This document shows, in pieces, positions 39,801-51,034 of a stretch of 64,000 nucleotides of DNA. Below the pieces are notes generated by a model that saw nothing but the letters and a program-made list of their open reading frames with translations, was not told where the DNA came from and did no database searches. The DNA lies in NCBI GenBank assembly GCA_035041965.1, contig JAPYMA010000050.1, forward strand, positions 124,001-188,000, read 5' to 3'. Source of the stretch: Anisakis pegreffii (Eukaryota > Nematoda > Chromadorea > Rhabditida > Anisakidae). How positions within the stretch are numbered: the first letter of the stretch is position 1; each line of letters starts with the position of its first letter. The position numbers and the translations under genes were made by a program.

Positions 39801-42800
39801 TAAATAAGCAAAGAAATTCGCTTTGTATGTCGCTTTGAGGAGTCTGGCACTACTCCAAACAGCACCACTAAGCAAAATGAAGACAGCGATTTCGAAATGT
39901 AACGACGGACGATTCAACAGAATAGAACTATGTATATAATGATCGGGTAGGCTGGCTGAACTGTCCAAATGAACTGCTCGAGTGTTGACGATGTTGTTTG
40001 TATGCAACTGATCATTTTTGTACTTTCATTTAATTACTCTTATTATCACTCTCATGCGTAAAAGTACACGAGTAGTGGAAATGTGTCGTCATCGGTGAAT
40101 GAACGATTGATTGTGTTGATCTGATCGTAGTGAAAGTGATCATGACGATGATATCTCAGCGATCACTGCTATTTATTACTAATCAGTGTACTGATGATCG
40201 TCGTGCCAGTAATGATCACTGTAAGCTGATAATAAGAAGAATAGGGACGATGGCGATATAAACAATAGAGAGAGTAGAGTGAACTTTTGAAGTTGCAGTC
40301 AGAGCAGTTGGAACGTGTGCCATCAGTACCGTCAGTGCCATTAACAAGTGGCACCAATGTGTCGTTATCGTCACCTTGTGAGGATTCGATGAATCATCAC
40401 TCAGTTGCTGGTGCACATCATCAACAACAGTTCTCATCACATGCACACGCTCAATCATCAACCACGGCCAGGACCTCACTAGCACATTCGAATATCAACA
40501 ACAACACAAATACCGCCAAATCGGCTAGACACCGAAATCGTAACGAGAGTGGAAATGGTTTGTTTTTTTTTGTTGAGTTGCTTAGGAGAGTTCGATAAAA
40601 TTTTTTAGTGAAAATTCCCTGGGCAGATAGATAGTAAGAAGATGAGAGCATTGTTTGAAGGAACTGAATCAGAATCGGTTGATTATTGTTCACAATGAGA
40701 AAAACTAGTGTGGAGGGTAGTGGTTGAATGAGCAAAATTTACTCTTATTCTTATGACTGACGAAGTTTGCGATGTCTACCCGCATGGAATTGGAGATGAG
40801 ATGGAGAAATAACGAATGCATAAGCGGATAGTGAAGTAGTCGATTACAGTATTGAACACCGATTGATTGATTGATTGAAAATGTGAAAAAAATACGCCTA
40901 AATTCCGTGGAAATATTGCAGTGAAAGCAAACAGTGGAAGCAGCAGTGCATCAAAACTGCCCTCTTCCACAAAACAAAGCAATGCGTCGACCTCAGAGAC
41001 GGAATGGATGAAGGCGACTTCACGTAGAAAAGAGGTGAGCAGTTGAAGGGCAACTCTTTTTTTTTTCGTAATACGTTGATTTTATGCGCAATTCCTTCGA
41101 TGTAGACCACGAAGGTTTTTGTCACAACATCTCAATTAAACGGCTGTCATAATCCGTTCGGCCAAAAAAAAGAAAACAATCCATCTCAAACATCTGTCAG
41201 ATGTGAGAGTGCTCACAAATGAGAGAATTTCATCGTTGTCGTTGATGACGGCCACGGATAAGTTGAGCAGTTATGAGCGGAAGGAAGCACGGTTTATTAC
41301 GTTCATTAAAACATATTCAACATGTTCGTGGTCTTTTGTGATTTTCACATCGACGAACACTCATTCGAACACCCTTGCTTGAGTGATTTATTTCTCTTCG
41401 AGTAACAGTCAAGCGCAGATGACTACGAGTTTGTTCGAACGTATCGATGTGTTCTATTTATTGCGGCTGATAGTAATTTGCAACGTAAACTGAGAGAAAG
41501 TTATCTGTGAGTTGTATGCTGTATGTGAGTTGAACGCATTTCTTTTGAGGGCACTCGAGGAGGTTCGTTGAAGTCATCGAGCACTTTTGCTGGAGGAAGT
41601 ATCGCTGGTGGTGGCGCTGTGGCGTCGGCAAATCAAGAATCGAATAGTATTTCGAATATGAACGCTTGGAGACATGTTGATGTGGTATGGTTCACTGATA
41701 TTCAGTCATTTTTTGGTCACATTTGTGCGTTTATTTCCTAAGTTTAACAGTGCTTCATTTGCATTTTCGTTGAATGCTGACCGCATATTTTTGTACCTTG
41801 CCCAAGCTTATTATCTCAATCATATGAATGTGTATGTTCAGAATAGTCTTCGAGTTCTGAATTGTTGATCCGTCTCATTTATCTTGTATTCATTGATTAT
41901 TTATTTTTATGCTCGAATCTATCTGATGTTGTGTTCACGTTCGAATTATTCTTCCAGTATTAAATTTCACGCTTTTCCTATCATTTTCCTCGTTGGCAGT
42001 TGGAATGCACTCATTGCTCTCTGTGTTGAAGGCTAAAAGGCGTTCATCACGTCTTTCCGTATCGTCAAACCTAATCGCACGTGTGATTGGTCGTGCCGGT
42101 GGTAATATCAATGCAATACGAGAGGCAACCGGTGCTTACATCGAGGTTGAGAAACAAAGTGGCAAAAAGGAACAACACGATCGACAGATCACTATCAAAG
42201 GCTCTGAAACGGCATTGAGGTTAGTTGCGTCCATCACCGAGAATGTTTTGTCTGGACAGGGTTCAGTGAACCTTCTACAGTTCTGATTGTACAGTTGTTG
42301 TTTTTTTTTTAAATTATTGGAGAGGAAATTGAAGATCAGTCTACTGATTTTGCTGGTCACCGAACGATTTGAAGATGTCATTAATGGTTCGTTGTAAAAT
42401 TCTATTCCGTATCCAATCCCGTAAGCCTATTCGACCCGTTCAGTTTCTAAGTTGCTGCTACTGATTTTTCTAGGCAGTGACCACTGATTCGTTACGTTTT
42501 GTAAGACATTGTTGCAAAATGACAATGAAACGAAACAATGTGATGTGTTCAAATTTCGCTGAAAACTTTTGAATGAGAAAGGTTGTAGGGAGCTTATAGA
42601 GGTTGGGAACTGGCGTGTTTGTGTTGGTTTGTCTTGTGGAATTCGTCGAATGAGTGTTGGCTGTGTTTACAGGCAAGCAATGGAGATGATCAATGGGTTG
42701 ATCGTTGATAGTGAATGCACGGTGAGCGATGTGATTCGTCGTGTCACCTCATCGGCCGGTAACTCGTCTGCATCGTCGTCGTTGGCCGAAGAACTGACAA

Positions 42801-45800
42801 CGTCGGGCGGCGGCGGCGGCAGTAGTCGTTTGCCGACGACGATTTATTCGTCGTCGAGCATCGTGACGCCATCAAATGCAGTTGCATGTTCGGCTCAGTT
42901 GGCAGTTGGCAGCAAGAAGGGTTCGATGCAGCAACAGCAGCAGTCTCAGTCAGCACAACAGCAGTCGTGTGCCAGTTCCACTTCAGCTCCGCAAACGGCC
43001 GCCTCGTGCCCGAGTGCCACAACTTCACCAACAACGACCGCACTGAACGCGTTGTCATCATCGGATGTGTCGTCGTCGTCATTGAATGCTCCAAAGAAGA
43101 ACGTTGTCCCTGTGGCTGCAACAACATCAGCAACGGCAACAACACCAACTAATGCTGCTGCCGCTGCCCAGACACCAACCAACGTTTGGGCACAGCGAGC
43201 TGCACAACGTCAGAAATTGGTTAGCGCAATTGGTTCCGAAAAGAAACTAAAGGCGGCTGCATGTTCATCGCTTCAACAAATGGCAACTGGGACCACGATG
43301 CAGCAGGGCATTGGTGCTGCTACTGCTGGTGGTGGTGGTGATATAGTGCATTTGAATCAGTTGCAACAGCAGCAGCAGCAATCGCAGCAGCAAACAACGA
43401 CATCAAAGTGCGAGAATAATCAATTGGCACAAACAGCCGTCATAGATTTACCTGTACCGGTGCTGCCGTCAGCCGACGTTGGAACGATTGGTGAGCGTGC
43501 GAAAAAATGTGAAAAGGTATTTTGATTGCTCGCTTGATTCGTTTGATTGACTGAGAGTGATTTTCTGTTTTCGATTTTTCTTTTCGGATTTGTTCTCTTT
43601 TCGTTTTTTTTGTTTCGTTTTCGCACGCTGTTTAACACTTACGACCACAATTTCGATCGTTTTTTTTCTGTTTGCATCAACGTGTGTGGGTATTGAGGCT
43701 AAAACATTTTTTTGTATCAAAGTGCAGTTGAAGCTAAAATAATGGCATTGTGGCCGCCAGCAACGTTACAAACGACGTTTAATAGCTTGGCCAATCCAGG
43801 TGTGTGGTAGCCTTGGCGAAAAATTTATGGCATTGTTAGGCATCGAATAGTGAGCATTTTCACCGAAATTATATTCATGTGTCCTAGGCGAACTGTCTCA
43901 AATGATCTGATCTGTTTGACGCGTTTATGAGCGTACAATTGTTGTAGGTTTATGTGTGTTTACATAGAAAATTTCATTTGAAACATCTAGTGAATTATTG
44001 GTTCAGTAATACATGAACGCAAACACAGTGATTTGTTTGATCAGTTAATTCATTGTCTGTAATTTCGTACGGTTTCTTCTTAAGGATATTATGCAAATGA
44101 AACCCGAATCGATTGCTACATTTTCGAAGGCACCGGGCACAAGACCTTCGCCTGGCTCAACGCCTAGCAGCCCAATGTCATCAGCAGGTGAGTGCTAGTA
44201 CCTAGTTCTTAAACACTTTCAGTTCACCTCTGTAAATCAGTCAGCGAACAATTTCTTGTTGGATCCTTAGTATCAATAATTACAGGTGTGTCTCCTCCGC
44301 TGTCAACACTTACAAATGGCGGATCTGCAGCGACTAAAGTCATGCCCAATTTATCAGGACCTGGTGTCATCAAGCCTCCTGTCAGGTATGTTATATGCCT
44401 AAACGCTCATCGACTACTGATAAAACTATAACTTAATGAGTAGTTATAAGCACTGTGCCCTTAATTGGTTCATTGTGAAAAATGCGATCAAATTATCAGA
44501 TCCTAGAAATTTGTTTGTAATAAGCTACTTTATTTAGTTGATGTTTGTTGTGAATGTTTTTGTGCGTTATGAAATTTGTCTGATTTGAAACGATACGAGA
44601 TAAATGACGTATGTTGGCTGTATTCAATACGCTGTTTGAAATGCGTGATTGATTCGAAATATTTCTGTATGTTCTGAATTGTGTTCCTCTTTTCAGCGTG
44701 GAGACAGTGAACGACTTCTCACGTGTGCTAGGATCAAGCGTACCGCCACCAATTAGTGGTTAGTGATTTGAATTGTTCGCGATCTGCGCTTTTTGTTGTT
44801 ACATTTTAGTATATGGCTGATCGTAACTTCATTGTTTACAATTGTATTAAGTATGGAGTTAGGGATCAAGTAAGACTGAGCAAAAAGAAATTATTGGAAA
44901 TGGATGATGGAATGTGCGAAAACCAGTGAAATAAATATAGCTGGAGTAGTGAACTGTGCTGATGTATTCGTTGTTATAGAAATTCAAACTTGAAAGCTTT
45001 CTTTCTTTGTGAGTTCGCAGAAATTGTGTGTCTTTCGAACCGATACGCTAAACGATTTGTTTAGGAAATCTGGGATTCGGTGACATTGGTGGTATGACAC
45101 CAACGAAGAAAACAGTTGCAGGTGCTGGTGATTCTTCGGTCGTTTCAAGTACACTCCCTGAAAGTGCTTTTTTGACGGTTAGTTAGCACTTCTTTTTGGC
45201 TGCATTCATCGATAAGTGTGTTATTGTTATCATGACCATTTCTTTTCATTGCTAGTTGTAAACGATATTCCTATTGTTGATGTTGTAGCGTCGAGTCGGT
45301 GTCACTACTTCGACGGCGATTGATCCACTAGCAAAACTTTGGCCTGAATACAACGTAATGGCAGCGAACGCTAGTGGTGTGAGCTCATCAGCTACTTGGA
45401 GTAATGCGAACAACCCGGTGGTCGGGATGGGCGTCGGTCCATCGGTAACGTCGGCCGGAGGTGTTGGTCTTTTAGGTGCATCCACGTCGCATTCATCGCT
45501 CGGAATGTTGAACGATCACGGAGACTTGTCCTCAGCAGCGGTTCGTAATGAATCACTGGAATTAGCGCATAATATTGCACAACTCAGGGCACATGTACGT
45601 TTGATTATCCTCAGTATCCATTTTATGAATCTTTTACTTCAACTGAATAGTTGTTGTTATTATTGAAGTTTGATGTTTGATGTCGGTTTGCATTTATTGA
45701 TCGTTTGAGTATTTTGCGGACGGTATGGTTTGTTTATGAATGAGTTTGCTGCTTGATCGAGAAGAAAATTAGGGGAATGGTTGAAAGAATGGAAGAGAAG

Positions 45801-48054
45801 GGATGGATTTTGAAAAACATTTATGAATTGAAGCAGTGCCCATTTGTGGTGGATGGGTTATGGGGAAGTTTTTGTGGTAATTATTGTGGGATATACGTGT
45901 CCATTGGCTCTGTGCAAAAATGCAGTATTCGGATTGTTCATTACGTTTCGACTTTCTTCACTCGAAGATTGCCACATAACATTCGTTGTCAGTTTTACAT
46001 ATAGTCGTAGTATTTTGTTTATTCTATTGTCACAGTTTGTTTTTCGTATGATCGGTTTAATATGAATGGGAAGAGTGATAGATGCAAATGTTTCAAACTG
46101 CGGTCAGTAACGAAACAATCTGGTGGATCGCTCACATTTTCCATGATGGACATATAGATAGTCGAAATTTAGGCACAGAACGCCGCAGGATCAATTGGTG
46201 AAGAGGATTTGATGGGAAGTGGCAATGTTGGTGCATCAAGCACTTCAGCCACAACGTTACGAGGATTCAGCAGTGTTCAAGAGCCAAGCGCCAATTCAAG
46301 AAGTACCTCAACGGCTGCTGCTGCTGCGTTCGCCTCAGAACCACCATTCGCGTGGAGAACTGAACCGCCATCCACTGCCGGCATGCAACGTCCGTCGCAA
46401 ACTCTTGCACAATCTGTGTTTCCAGATCGAGACAATACGTGGATCAATCAGGTGAGCGAACTCTCTTTATGTGCTCACTGCAACCGTAGATGTAGCTGTT
46501 TTGTTTTTGAAATATTTGATTGTGAACGGTTTCCGTTGATTGAGCTTTTGTCGTATGAATATGTGATTTGCTCTCGATGAGTTTGTGTTGAATTTGAGGT
46601 GGCGATGCAATTGGCTGTTAATCAGCCAGATGTTTCGTGCAGTCGTGAATTCTCAACGGGTCCGTTCTCGCAATTACCGACTCCGATTGGCTATCCGTCC
46701 AGCAATCAATCAGCCTATCATAAAGACCATCATCATCAGCAGATGATCAATGCTGCCGGTTTGAATCATCAAGCGCAGACTCAGCAGTCACAGCATCAGC
46801 AGCAGCAACCCTATAATCGTGTACATTTGCAGCAGGTACAGGTTGTGCGCATTAGTATTATTGTTATTGTTGACTTTTTATGAGCATCGTTTCCGTATCA
46901 GAAGTATCATTATTGTTATCGTGGTTTAATTAGGAATATTGTATTCGCATGTTTGGGTTTTGATTGGCGATATACCGTACATAACGAGATAAATTTATTT
47001 TGAATTTTTGCCGGGAATTCAGCTTGAATGATTTCTCGTTGAATTGATCAATTTATTATCTAAATTCTTCACGTTGCTGAAATGCAAAGTGTAAAAGTTG
47101 TATATAATTCGTTCCCCTTTCATCGAGCATGTAAATGTTCCTCAGTTGTATACGATCATTACAGGCATCACAGGCAGCATCGAACGAATTTGAGAATTTG
47201 AGCATGTTGCTGAACTCGTTCAATATGAACGTTCGACCTCCGCACACAGGCAGCACGGCCAGCACAAGCAACAATCCACGTCTAGACACTACCACCGATT
47301 TTGCTGCAAGTGCGCCAAACGTACCGCCGTATCACAGCACTCGAACGGCTGCCCTCAACACATCGATACCACCTCCACCGTTTTTCAGCACTCAGGTCCC
47401 TCCACCTCCATCCACGGCAACACAACCCAACAATCCACCACCGCCGCCTGTCGGTGGTTCTCCTTTCTTTGGGTAGGTGTTCTTCTTTTTCTCAGTTCGT
47501 TTGCTCAACTATGGGCAACAATTTTAATTGTCATTTCGGTCGTTCATGAACGACCGAAATGTTGATATGTTAAGTGAGGAACTAATTGAATTATGCGTGC
47601 AAAGGCAAACTAAGCGTTTGTCAGTTAAACACCAGAAACATAGTGACTTCCACATGATTAAAACCGACGGTAACTAGACACCATGAATCATTGTCACTAA
47701 CACTTTTCAAACTACCATGCCGTCAAATCGCCTGTTTAAGTCGCATCCTAGCCAAACGAACGTACTTGTTTGGATGTAGGAACGAAATGTTTGAATTGTT
47801 GCAAGTGTTGTTTAGTTTCTAGGTATTGAACGAGTATTGTTGTTGTTGTTGATTCATTTTGCTGGTTTCGGTCTTTTCCACGATCGTTTTGTCTTGTTTT
47901 CAGTGGATGGCCACTGCCCCCAAACTATGGACCTCCGACGCAAAACACGGCCGTCTCGCACGGAACAACAATGTCAACAACACTCAATGATTCAGCACTA
48001 TTATCTCATGCTACAGCGAATCGATCACAATGGAACGGTTATGCATGGCAATAG
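24852..48054 (+). CDS. mask-1: MASK/ANKHD1-type multiple ankyrin repeat, single KH domain protein
   Basis: Forty-three exons join in phase into 8,268 nt (2,755 residues), from ATG 24852 to TAG 48052-48054. Domain order matches the animal MASK/ANKHD1/ANKRD17 family: a disordered N-terminus, about 14 ankyrin repeats (residues roughly 260-725), a linker, 10 ankyrin repeats (about 1194-1553), a charged Lys/Arg then acidic stretch, and one KH domain (about 1843-1905, [17 protein letters not shown]). A long Gln/Ser/Thr/Ala-rich and Pro-rich tail follows. Family diagnostic strings are kept, such as [15 protein letters not shown] and [16 protein letters not shown]. In flies and mammals MASK is a cytoplasmic/nuclear scaffold acting in receptor tyrosine kinase and Hippo/Yorkie signalling and binding RNA. 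Its role here is inferred from orthology. The start is chosen because an in-frame TAG lies just upstream. Confidence 0.95.
25602..25680. repeat. AT-rich trinucleotide tract in mask intron
   Basis: Imperfect ATT/AAT/GTT repeats in the intron between exons 2 and 3 of mask. Simple-sequence DNA only. Confidence 0.8.
26127..26172 (+). repeat. mask-1: 15 bp perfect inverted repeat within mask coding exon
   Basis: ACGTATTCGAGCAAG at 26127-26141 is the exact reverse complement of 26158-26172, with a 16 nt loop. Both arms are coding, so the mRNA could form a stable hairpin inside the open frame. Confidence 0.85.
27331..30329 (+). other. mask-1: mask first ankyrin block plus following Ser/Thr-rich tail
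   Basis: Exons: end of 27193-27405, then 27586-27685, 27815-27924, 28190-28277, 28686-28762 and the large 29021-30329. The first four repeats are cut by introns, while ten repeats sit together in the 1.3 kb exon. Consensus TPLMEA...GH..VV..LL..GA is clear throughout. After NWHDVP at about 30000 the same exon turns into a Ser/Lys/Thr-rich disordered stretch. Donor GAA|GTTGGT at 27925 and AAA|GTTGG at 28763 were picked because they alone keep the family sequence. Confidence 0.95.
30571..33185 (+). other. mask-1: mask linker between ankyrin blocks
   Basis: Exons: 30571-30662, 30820-31048, 31288-31451, 31862-32111, 32559-32733, 33016-33185. They encode Gln/Met/Ala-rich segments, Thr-rich and Pro-rich ([10 protein letters not shown]) segments and an acidic Ser-rich stretch ([19 protein letters not shown]) just before the second ankyrin block. 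The exons are recognised by phase continuity and splice sites, since this part is poorly conserved. Confidence 0.8.
33398..35742 (+). other. mask-1: mask second ankyrin block (10 repeats)
   Basis: Exons: 33398-33537, 33696-33842, 33920-34075, 34390-34590, 34710-34895, 35206-35370, 35659-35742. All six internal introns are phase 0. The repeats run from [17 protein letters not shown] to [19 protein letters not shown]. This block is very close to the vertebrate ANKHD1 series, for example [16 protein letters not shown]. Most introns fall near repeat boundaries. Confidence 0.95.
35925..37994 (+). other. mask-1: mask post-ankyrin charged segment
   Basis: Exons: 35925-36038 (helical, [20 protein letters not shown] as in ANKHD1), 36191-36276 (Lys/Arg-rich, probably coiled-coil or nuclear-localising), 36781-36847 and 37899-37994 (acidic, [18 protein letters not shown]). 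The abrupt switch from basic to acidic residues is typical of the family. Introns of about 0.5 and 1.05 kb separate the last two exons. Confidence 0.9.
37995..40298 (+). other. Largest mask intron (2.3 kb)
   Basis: This phase-0 intron is T-rich with many short open frames on both strands and AATAAATAAATAAATG near 38690. A 38-codon frame at 39237-39353 looks coding-like but has no good splice sites. No family-matching exon was found. Confidence 0.6.
39237..39353 (+). other. 38-codon open frame in mask intron
   Basis: ATG ATG ATG at 39237 opens a frame reading [15 protein letters not shown]..., polar and protein-like, up to TAG at 39351. A TGA directly precedes the first ATG in frame. It has no good acceptor, so it is not placed in mask; it could be chance. 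Confidence 0.2.
40299..41684 (+). other. mask-1: mask low-complexity region before KH
   Basis: Exons: 40299-40557 (Ser/His/Gln-rich), 40922-41034 (Ser-rich, ending [11 protein letters not shown]) and 41550-41684 (Gly/Ala/Ser-rich, ending NAWRHVDV). The last runs into the KH exon. A further candidate exon lies at 41106-41222 and is listed separately. Confidence 0.85.
41106..41222 (+). other. Candidate additional or alternative mask exon
   Basis: Only 71 nt after the donor at 41035, an acceptor (GATGTAG) opens a phase-0 frame [19 protein letters not shown]... ending at TGA 41220-41222. Used to the stop, it would give a MASK form lacking the KH domain. Used only to a weak donor at 41196 (TCT|GTCAGA), it would add 30 residues and rejoin exon 41550 in phase. 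Neither is proven. Confidence 0.3.
42032..42219 (+). other. mask-1: mask KH domain exon
   Basis: One exon encodes the core of the KH domain. [19 protein letters not shown] holds the GxxG loop (GRAG), and [18 protein letters not shown] and the [11 protein letters not shown] strand follow. It ends in phase 2 at AG|GTTAGT, and the next exon completes the final helix ([12 protein letters not shown]). KH domains bind short single-stranded RNA or DNA through the GxxG loop. Confidence 0.95.
42673..43490 (+). other. mask-1: mask polyQ and Ser/Thr/Ala-rich exon
   Basis: An 818 nt exon finishes the KH helix and then turns low-complexity: a Gly run (42808-42822), CAG/CAA-coded Gln runs (42928-42966 and 43363-43395), an Ala run near 43160, and many Ser/Thr. 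One conserved-looking island, [13 protein letters not shown], interrupts it. The Gln codons mix CAG and CAA, which limits slippage. Confidence 0.9.
43728..48054 (+). other. mask-1: mask C-terminal tail
   Basis: Exons: 43728-43801, 44085-44187, 44286-44385, 44697-44758, 45065-45177, 45289-45594, 46173-46451, 46599-46835, 47165-47472, 47904-48054. They encode Pro/Ser/Thr-rich tracts, [14 protein letters not shown], an [14 protein letters not shown] segment, a His/Gln-rich stretch, a polyproline segment ([16 protein letters not shown]) and a Trp-containing end (WNGYAWQ). The donor at 43802 (GGT|GTGTGG) was chosen to keep frame into 44085. At 47473 the donor GG|GTAGGT just avoids an in-frame TAG. 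Confidence 0.85.
47532..47561. repeat. 30 bp perfect palindrome in last mask intron
   Basis: The half-site CATTTCGGTCGTTCA is followed directly by its exact reverse complement with no spacer. It lies 59 nt after the donor of the penultimate exon. It could be a protein-binding palindrome or a remnant of terminal inverted repeats joined head to head. Confidence 0.9.
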
Positions 48055-48396
48055 AGGAAGCATCGTAGCGAACTTTCGTTTTAAACAGCAATCGATTTTG
48101 GTGGATGCGACAAGCGAGTCTTCAAATTGATGTTTTTGATTCAATCACGCGTATTTATCGACCGTTTTTCATTAGTTATGTGGTTTCCTTCTCGAATTGC
48201 TTATACTTTGACAATGATTCGTGTGAATTTTTCAGTTGAATATTCCATCTTGTCAAAATTTCTCGACAAGTTTTATCTCCTCGCACGAAACTCGATGTGG
48301 TTGATGTGTGATTCTGCGTTTTTTAAATCTTTTTTACGGAGTGAATTTTGGTTTTAAAAAAACTTCCGAGTTCATTCGAATTGGTCAAAGGAAAAA

Positions 48397-48402
48397 AATA
48401 AA
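48397..48402 (+). terminator. Candidate poly(A) signal of mask
   Basis: AATAAA lies 343 nt after the mask stop codon, within an A-rich stretch. A plausible 3' UTR end, but not demonstrated. Confidence 0.45.
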
Positions 48403-50316
48403 AGAGAAGGGAACCATGTGATCATTTGTTGATTGAATATTGAATGCATTACGATCGTTTGTGTTTTGTTATCTGGTCGTTTGATTTGGTTTCGTTTGGT
48501 TTAGATTTGCTTCTTCAGTGTACGATCATGCTCTATCACGCAACATGGTCATCATGCCTGAAGGGTTGGGGCGAAGAATCTGAGGAGAAGCGTGAAGATT
48601 TTTGGGAGATTTTATCCGTATCAGTTTCTTGTGAACATATTGTTCAACTCAGTTTTTCTGTTTCAAGTAGACTTCAGATGTTTCGTAGTTTCATCGTCAA
48701 ATGTTTTTTGGTATCAAGACTTGACTCTGGATTAGGAGCTTTCCTCACTTCATATTATTCTGATGGCGTTGTTGTGTGTCCATGCTTGTGTCTGTGTATC
48801 ATTAGCCATTCAAAATGGACAACAGACATATATGCTGGTAAATATTGTTGTTTCGGATAATTAATGATACGATGGATGGTGTTGTTTCATTTCAATGATG
48901 CGTTCATAGATAAAACCACCATCTACTGGCGATAACGGTTTGCAGCAAGGACCACGTCTCCTGCTCACCCAATCAAGCGTTTTTAGAATTGTTTTCTGTC
49001 ATCAGTTCAAAATGTCGAGCCGTCGAACGAGCCATTAATTGATCATGAATGTTTTCAGCGATGAATTAATTGTTCGCTTCTCCATTCAGTCGTTCGTAAT
49101 ATTTCACTACCACTAATCTCCTCAATGTCTGTTGTAATTTTTCAGAAGATCAATGTCTCTCCCGATTCATTCGCATAAGTTCACGGCTTTTAGTCGTCGT
49201 AAATTGCTGTTGACAAGTATCAGTTGTTCTCTTCGGTGCATCAGCATCATTGCAGCCTTTTTATTGTTGCTGTTTCTTTTTTGTTAGGTTCATTTTTGCA
49301 ATGCAATTACTGTTATCGTTCTTTTGTAATGTCATCGCGCTGTTCGCACTAGGTATCTTCTCTTATTGTTTTCAGTTCAGCTGTTCATGTTCTCGTCTCC
49401 AGCGTCATTCGTTTCATCAGTTCCGTACAGCGTTTACAAACAAACTTGTTTCAGTCTTATACCATTGTTGTTGTGTCAATTATCCATCTCTTCTTCTCCA
49501 TGTCTATTGATGAGTTGATGAATTCATTATGTTTCGTTCCGTTTTGTTTCAGCATGTGACTTATGTAACTGTCACGTATTTGTTCTTGAAGAATGACGAA
49601 TGTGCAGTTGTGACAGCCACCCATTCCTGCTCCTTACTCCCCTTTTCAGTAAGTCAGGTCCCAAAAGGTTTTTGTTGAAATCCTCTCATTTGACTCGGAT
49701 ATCAACTTTTGATTGAGATGTCATTGTTTTGTTGATTTGCATTTGTACACTCATTCGTCATTCGGTCAAAGCTCAATATTGTCCGTTTTCAATCCTTCCA
49801 TCTGGTTCATTGCTGATTCTGAATTTTACTCGAGTGCATCACCACAATCTAAGAGTTTTTCCTCGAATCGTCATTTCAAAAATTCTCCGCATTAAACGGT
49901 CTCTGTCCCATTCTCTCTGTCTCATATTTATCCGTCATATTCATTCATGTTTTTGCGTTAGCACCATTGCTGTCTTCATTTAGATTACACGCCTCTAATG
50001 TGGTGTTGTGAACAATAATGCAATTTGCCGTGCATAATGCAGTGATGTGTGGTGGTATTCAGCGCATAGCCGAGGTCTTTTTTTGAATATATTGGCCAGT
50101 CATCCAGGTGTTCCTCGAAAACATGACGATCCACGCAGCCATAAATAAATCGTACACATTTCCCCCACTGCACTCCTTGGAGCACCACAACTCGGCTGTG
50201 ATCCAACCGATTCACGTACACATATGTAAATGTGCTGTTGATATGTGTGCGTGTATCGTTTGTTAGTGAATGTGCGTTATATCAATACTATCATCATTAC
50301 TGTCGACATTGTCGCA

Positions 50317-50343
50317 AATATATATATTATTATTATTATTATT
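50317..50343. repeat. (AT)n/(ATT)n microsatellite
   Basis: A short run of ATATATAT followed by ATT repeats in intergenic DNA. Confidence 0.85.
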
Positions 50344-50963
50344 GTCATGATCGGATGTTCTCCAGTTTTACGGTAATTGCCTAATTTGATGCATTGTTGA
50401 TCGTAGTTTGGATTTGAAACTGATACCGATACTGATATGGATGTGCATAGAGCAGATCGTGGCAGTGATGGCGATGGCGGCGATAACGGGATGATCTATC
50501 GCGCATCTGACCATCACTTCCTACTCCCTTGAAAGTTGTTGTGTGTCTATGTGTGCACCGCTCTCATCACTGAACCGTTCAGTCCAATGCGCTACTATAA
50601 TTTATCATTCTCTCTTTTGATTGCATCTTCTTCATAGTAATAATAATCAGTGATCATCACATGGTCGTCATTAACGATCGATGTGTGCATGTTGTATTAC
50701 CACTGTTTTACGATGTTAATTATTAATTTCTCGTTGTTCATTTGTTTGTTTGTGTTTTTATTTCTGTTGTTTGTTGGAACATTTTTCAGTTTTAATTGTT
50801 CATTCGATTTGATTTGTTTTCTCTTCTCATCTGATTTTATTTCACGTATTATTCGCCTCGTCGCTTTTATATACCATATAAAAAGTTTTGTTCGTTGACT
50901 AAAATAATAAAGATTATTACACTGTCTGTGGTGGTTGTTGATTGATCGAGTTGTTTTCTTTAG

Positions 50964-51034
50964 CGATGGAAAGTGCTCGCCTGCTTGCTTACGGACGTGG
51001 GACACCACCTATGCAATACGTAGACATCTTTTAA
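50964..51034 (+). other. Candidate alternative last exon of mask
   Basis: TTGTTTTCTTTAG is followed by a short frame that reads (A)MESARLLAYGRGTPPMQYV and stops at TAA 51032-51034. It enters in phase 1. A GTTATG donor at 48038 in the last mask exon (AACG|GTTATG) would splice to it in frame, replacing the GYAWQ end over a 2.9 kb intron. It lies 190 nt from the glf-1 stop on the opposite strand. Confidence 0.3.

Larger units (their letters stand above)
48055..50963. other. 3' region of mask and convergent intergenic stretch
   Basis: T-rich sequence after the mask stop. AATAAA at 48397-48402 (plus) is a candidate poly(A) signal, and another lies at 50906-50911. TTTATT near 50757 and 50836 could serve the minus-strand glf-1. 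An (AT)n/(ATT)n tract lies at 50317-50343. Open frames of 138 codons (48444, plus) and 78 codons (49985-50221, minus, no ATG) are present without family support. Confidence 0.5.

Noticed and set aside
48444..48860. 138-codon plus-strand open frame after mask
   Set aside because: Irregular hydrophobic and Cys-rich composition, no domain, and it lies in the probable 3' UTR or intergenic DNA.
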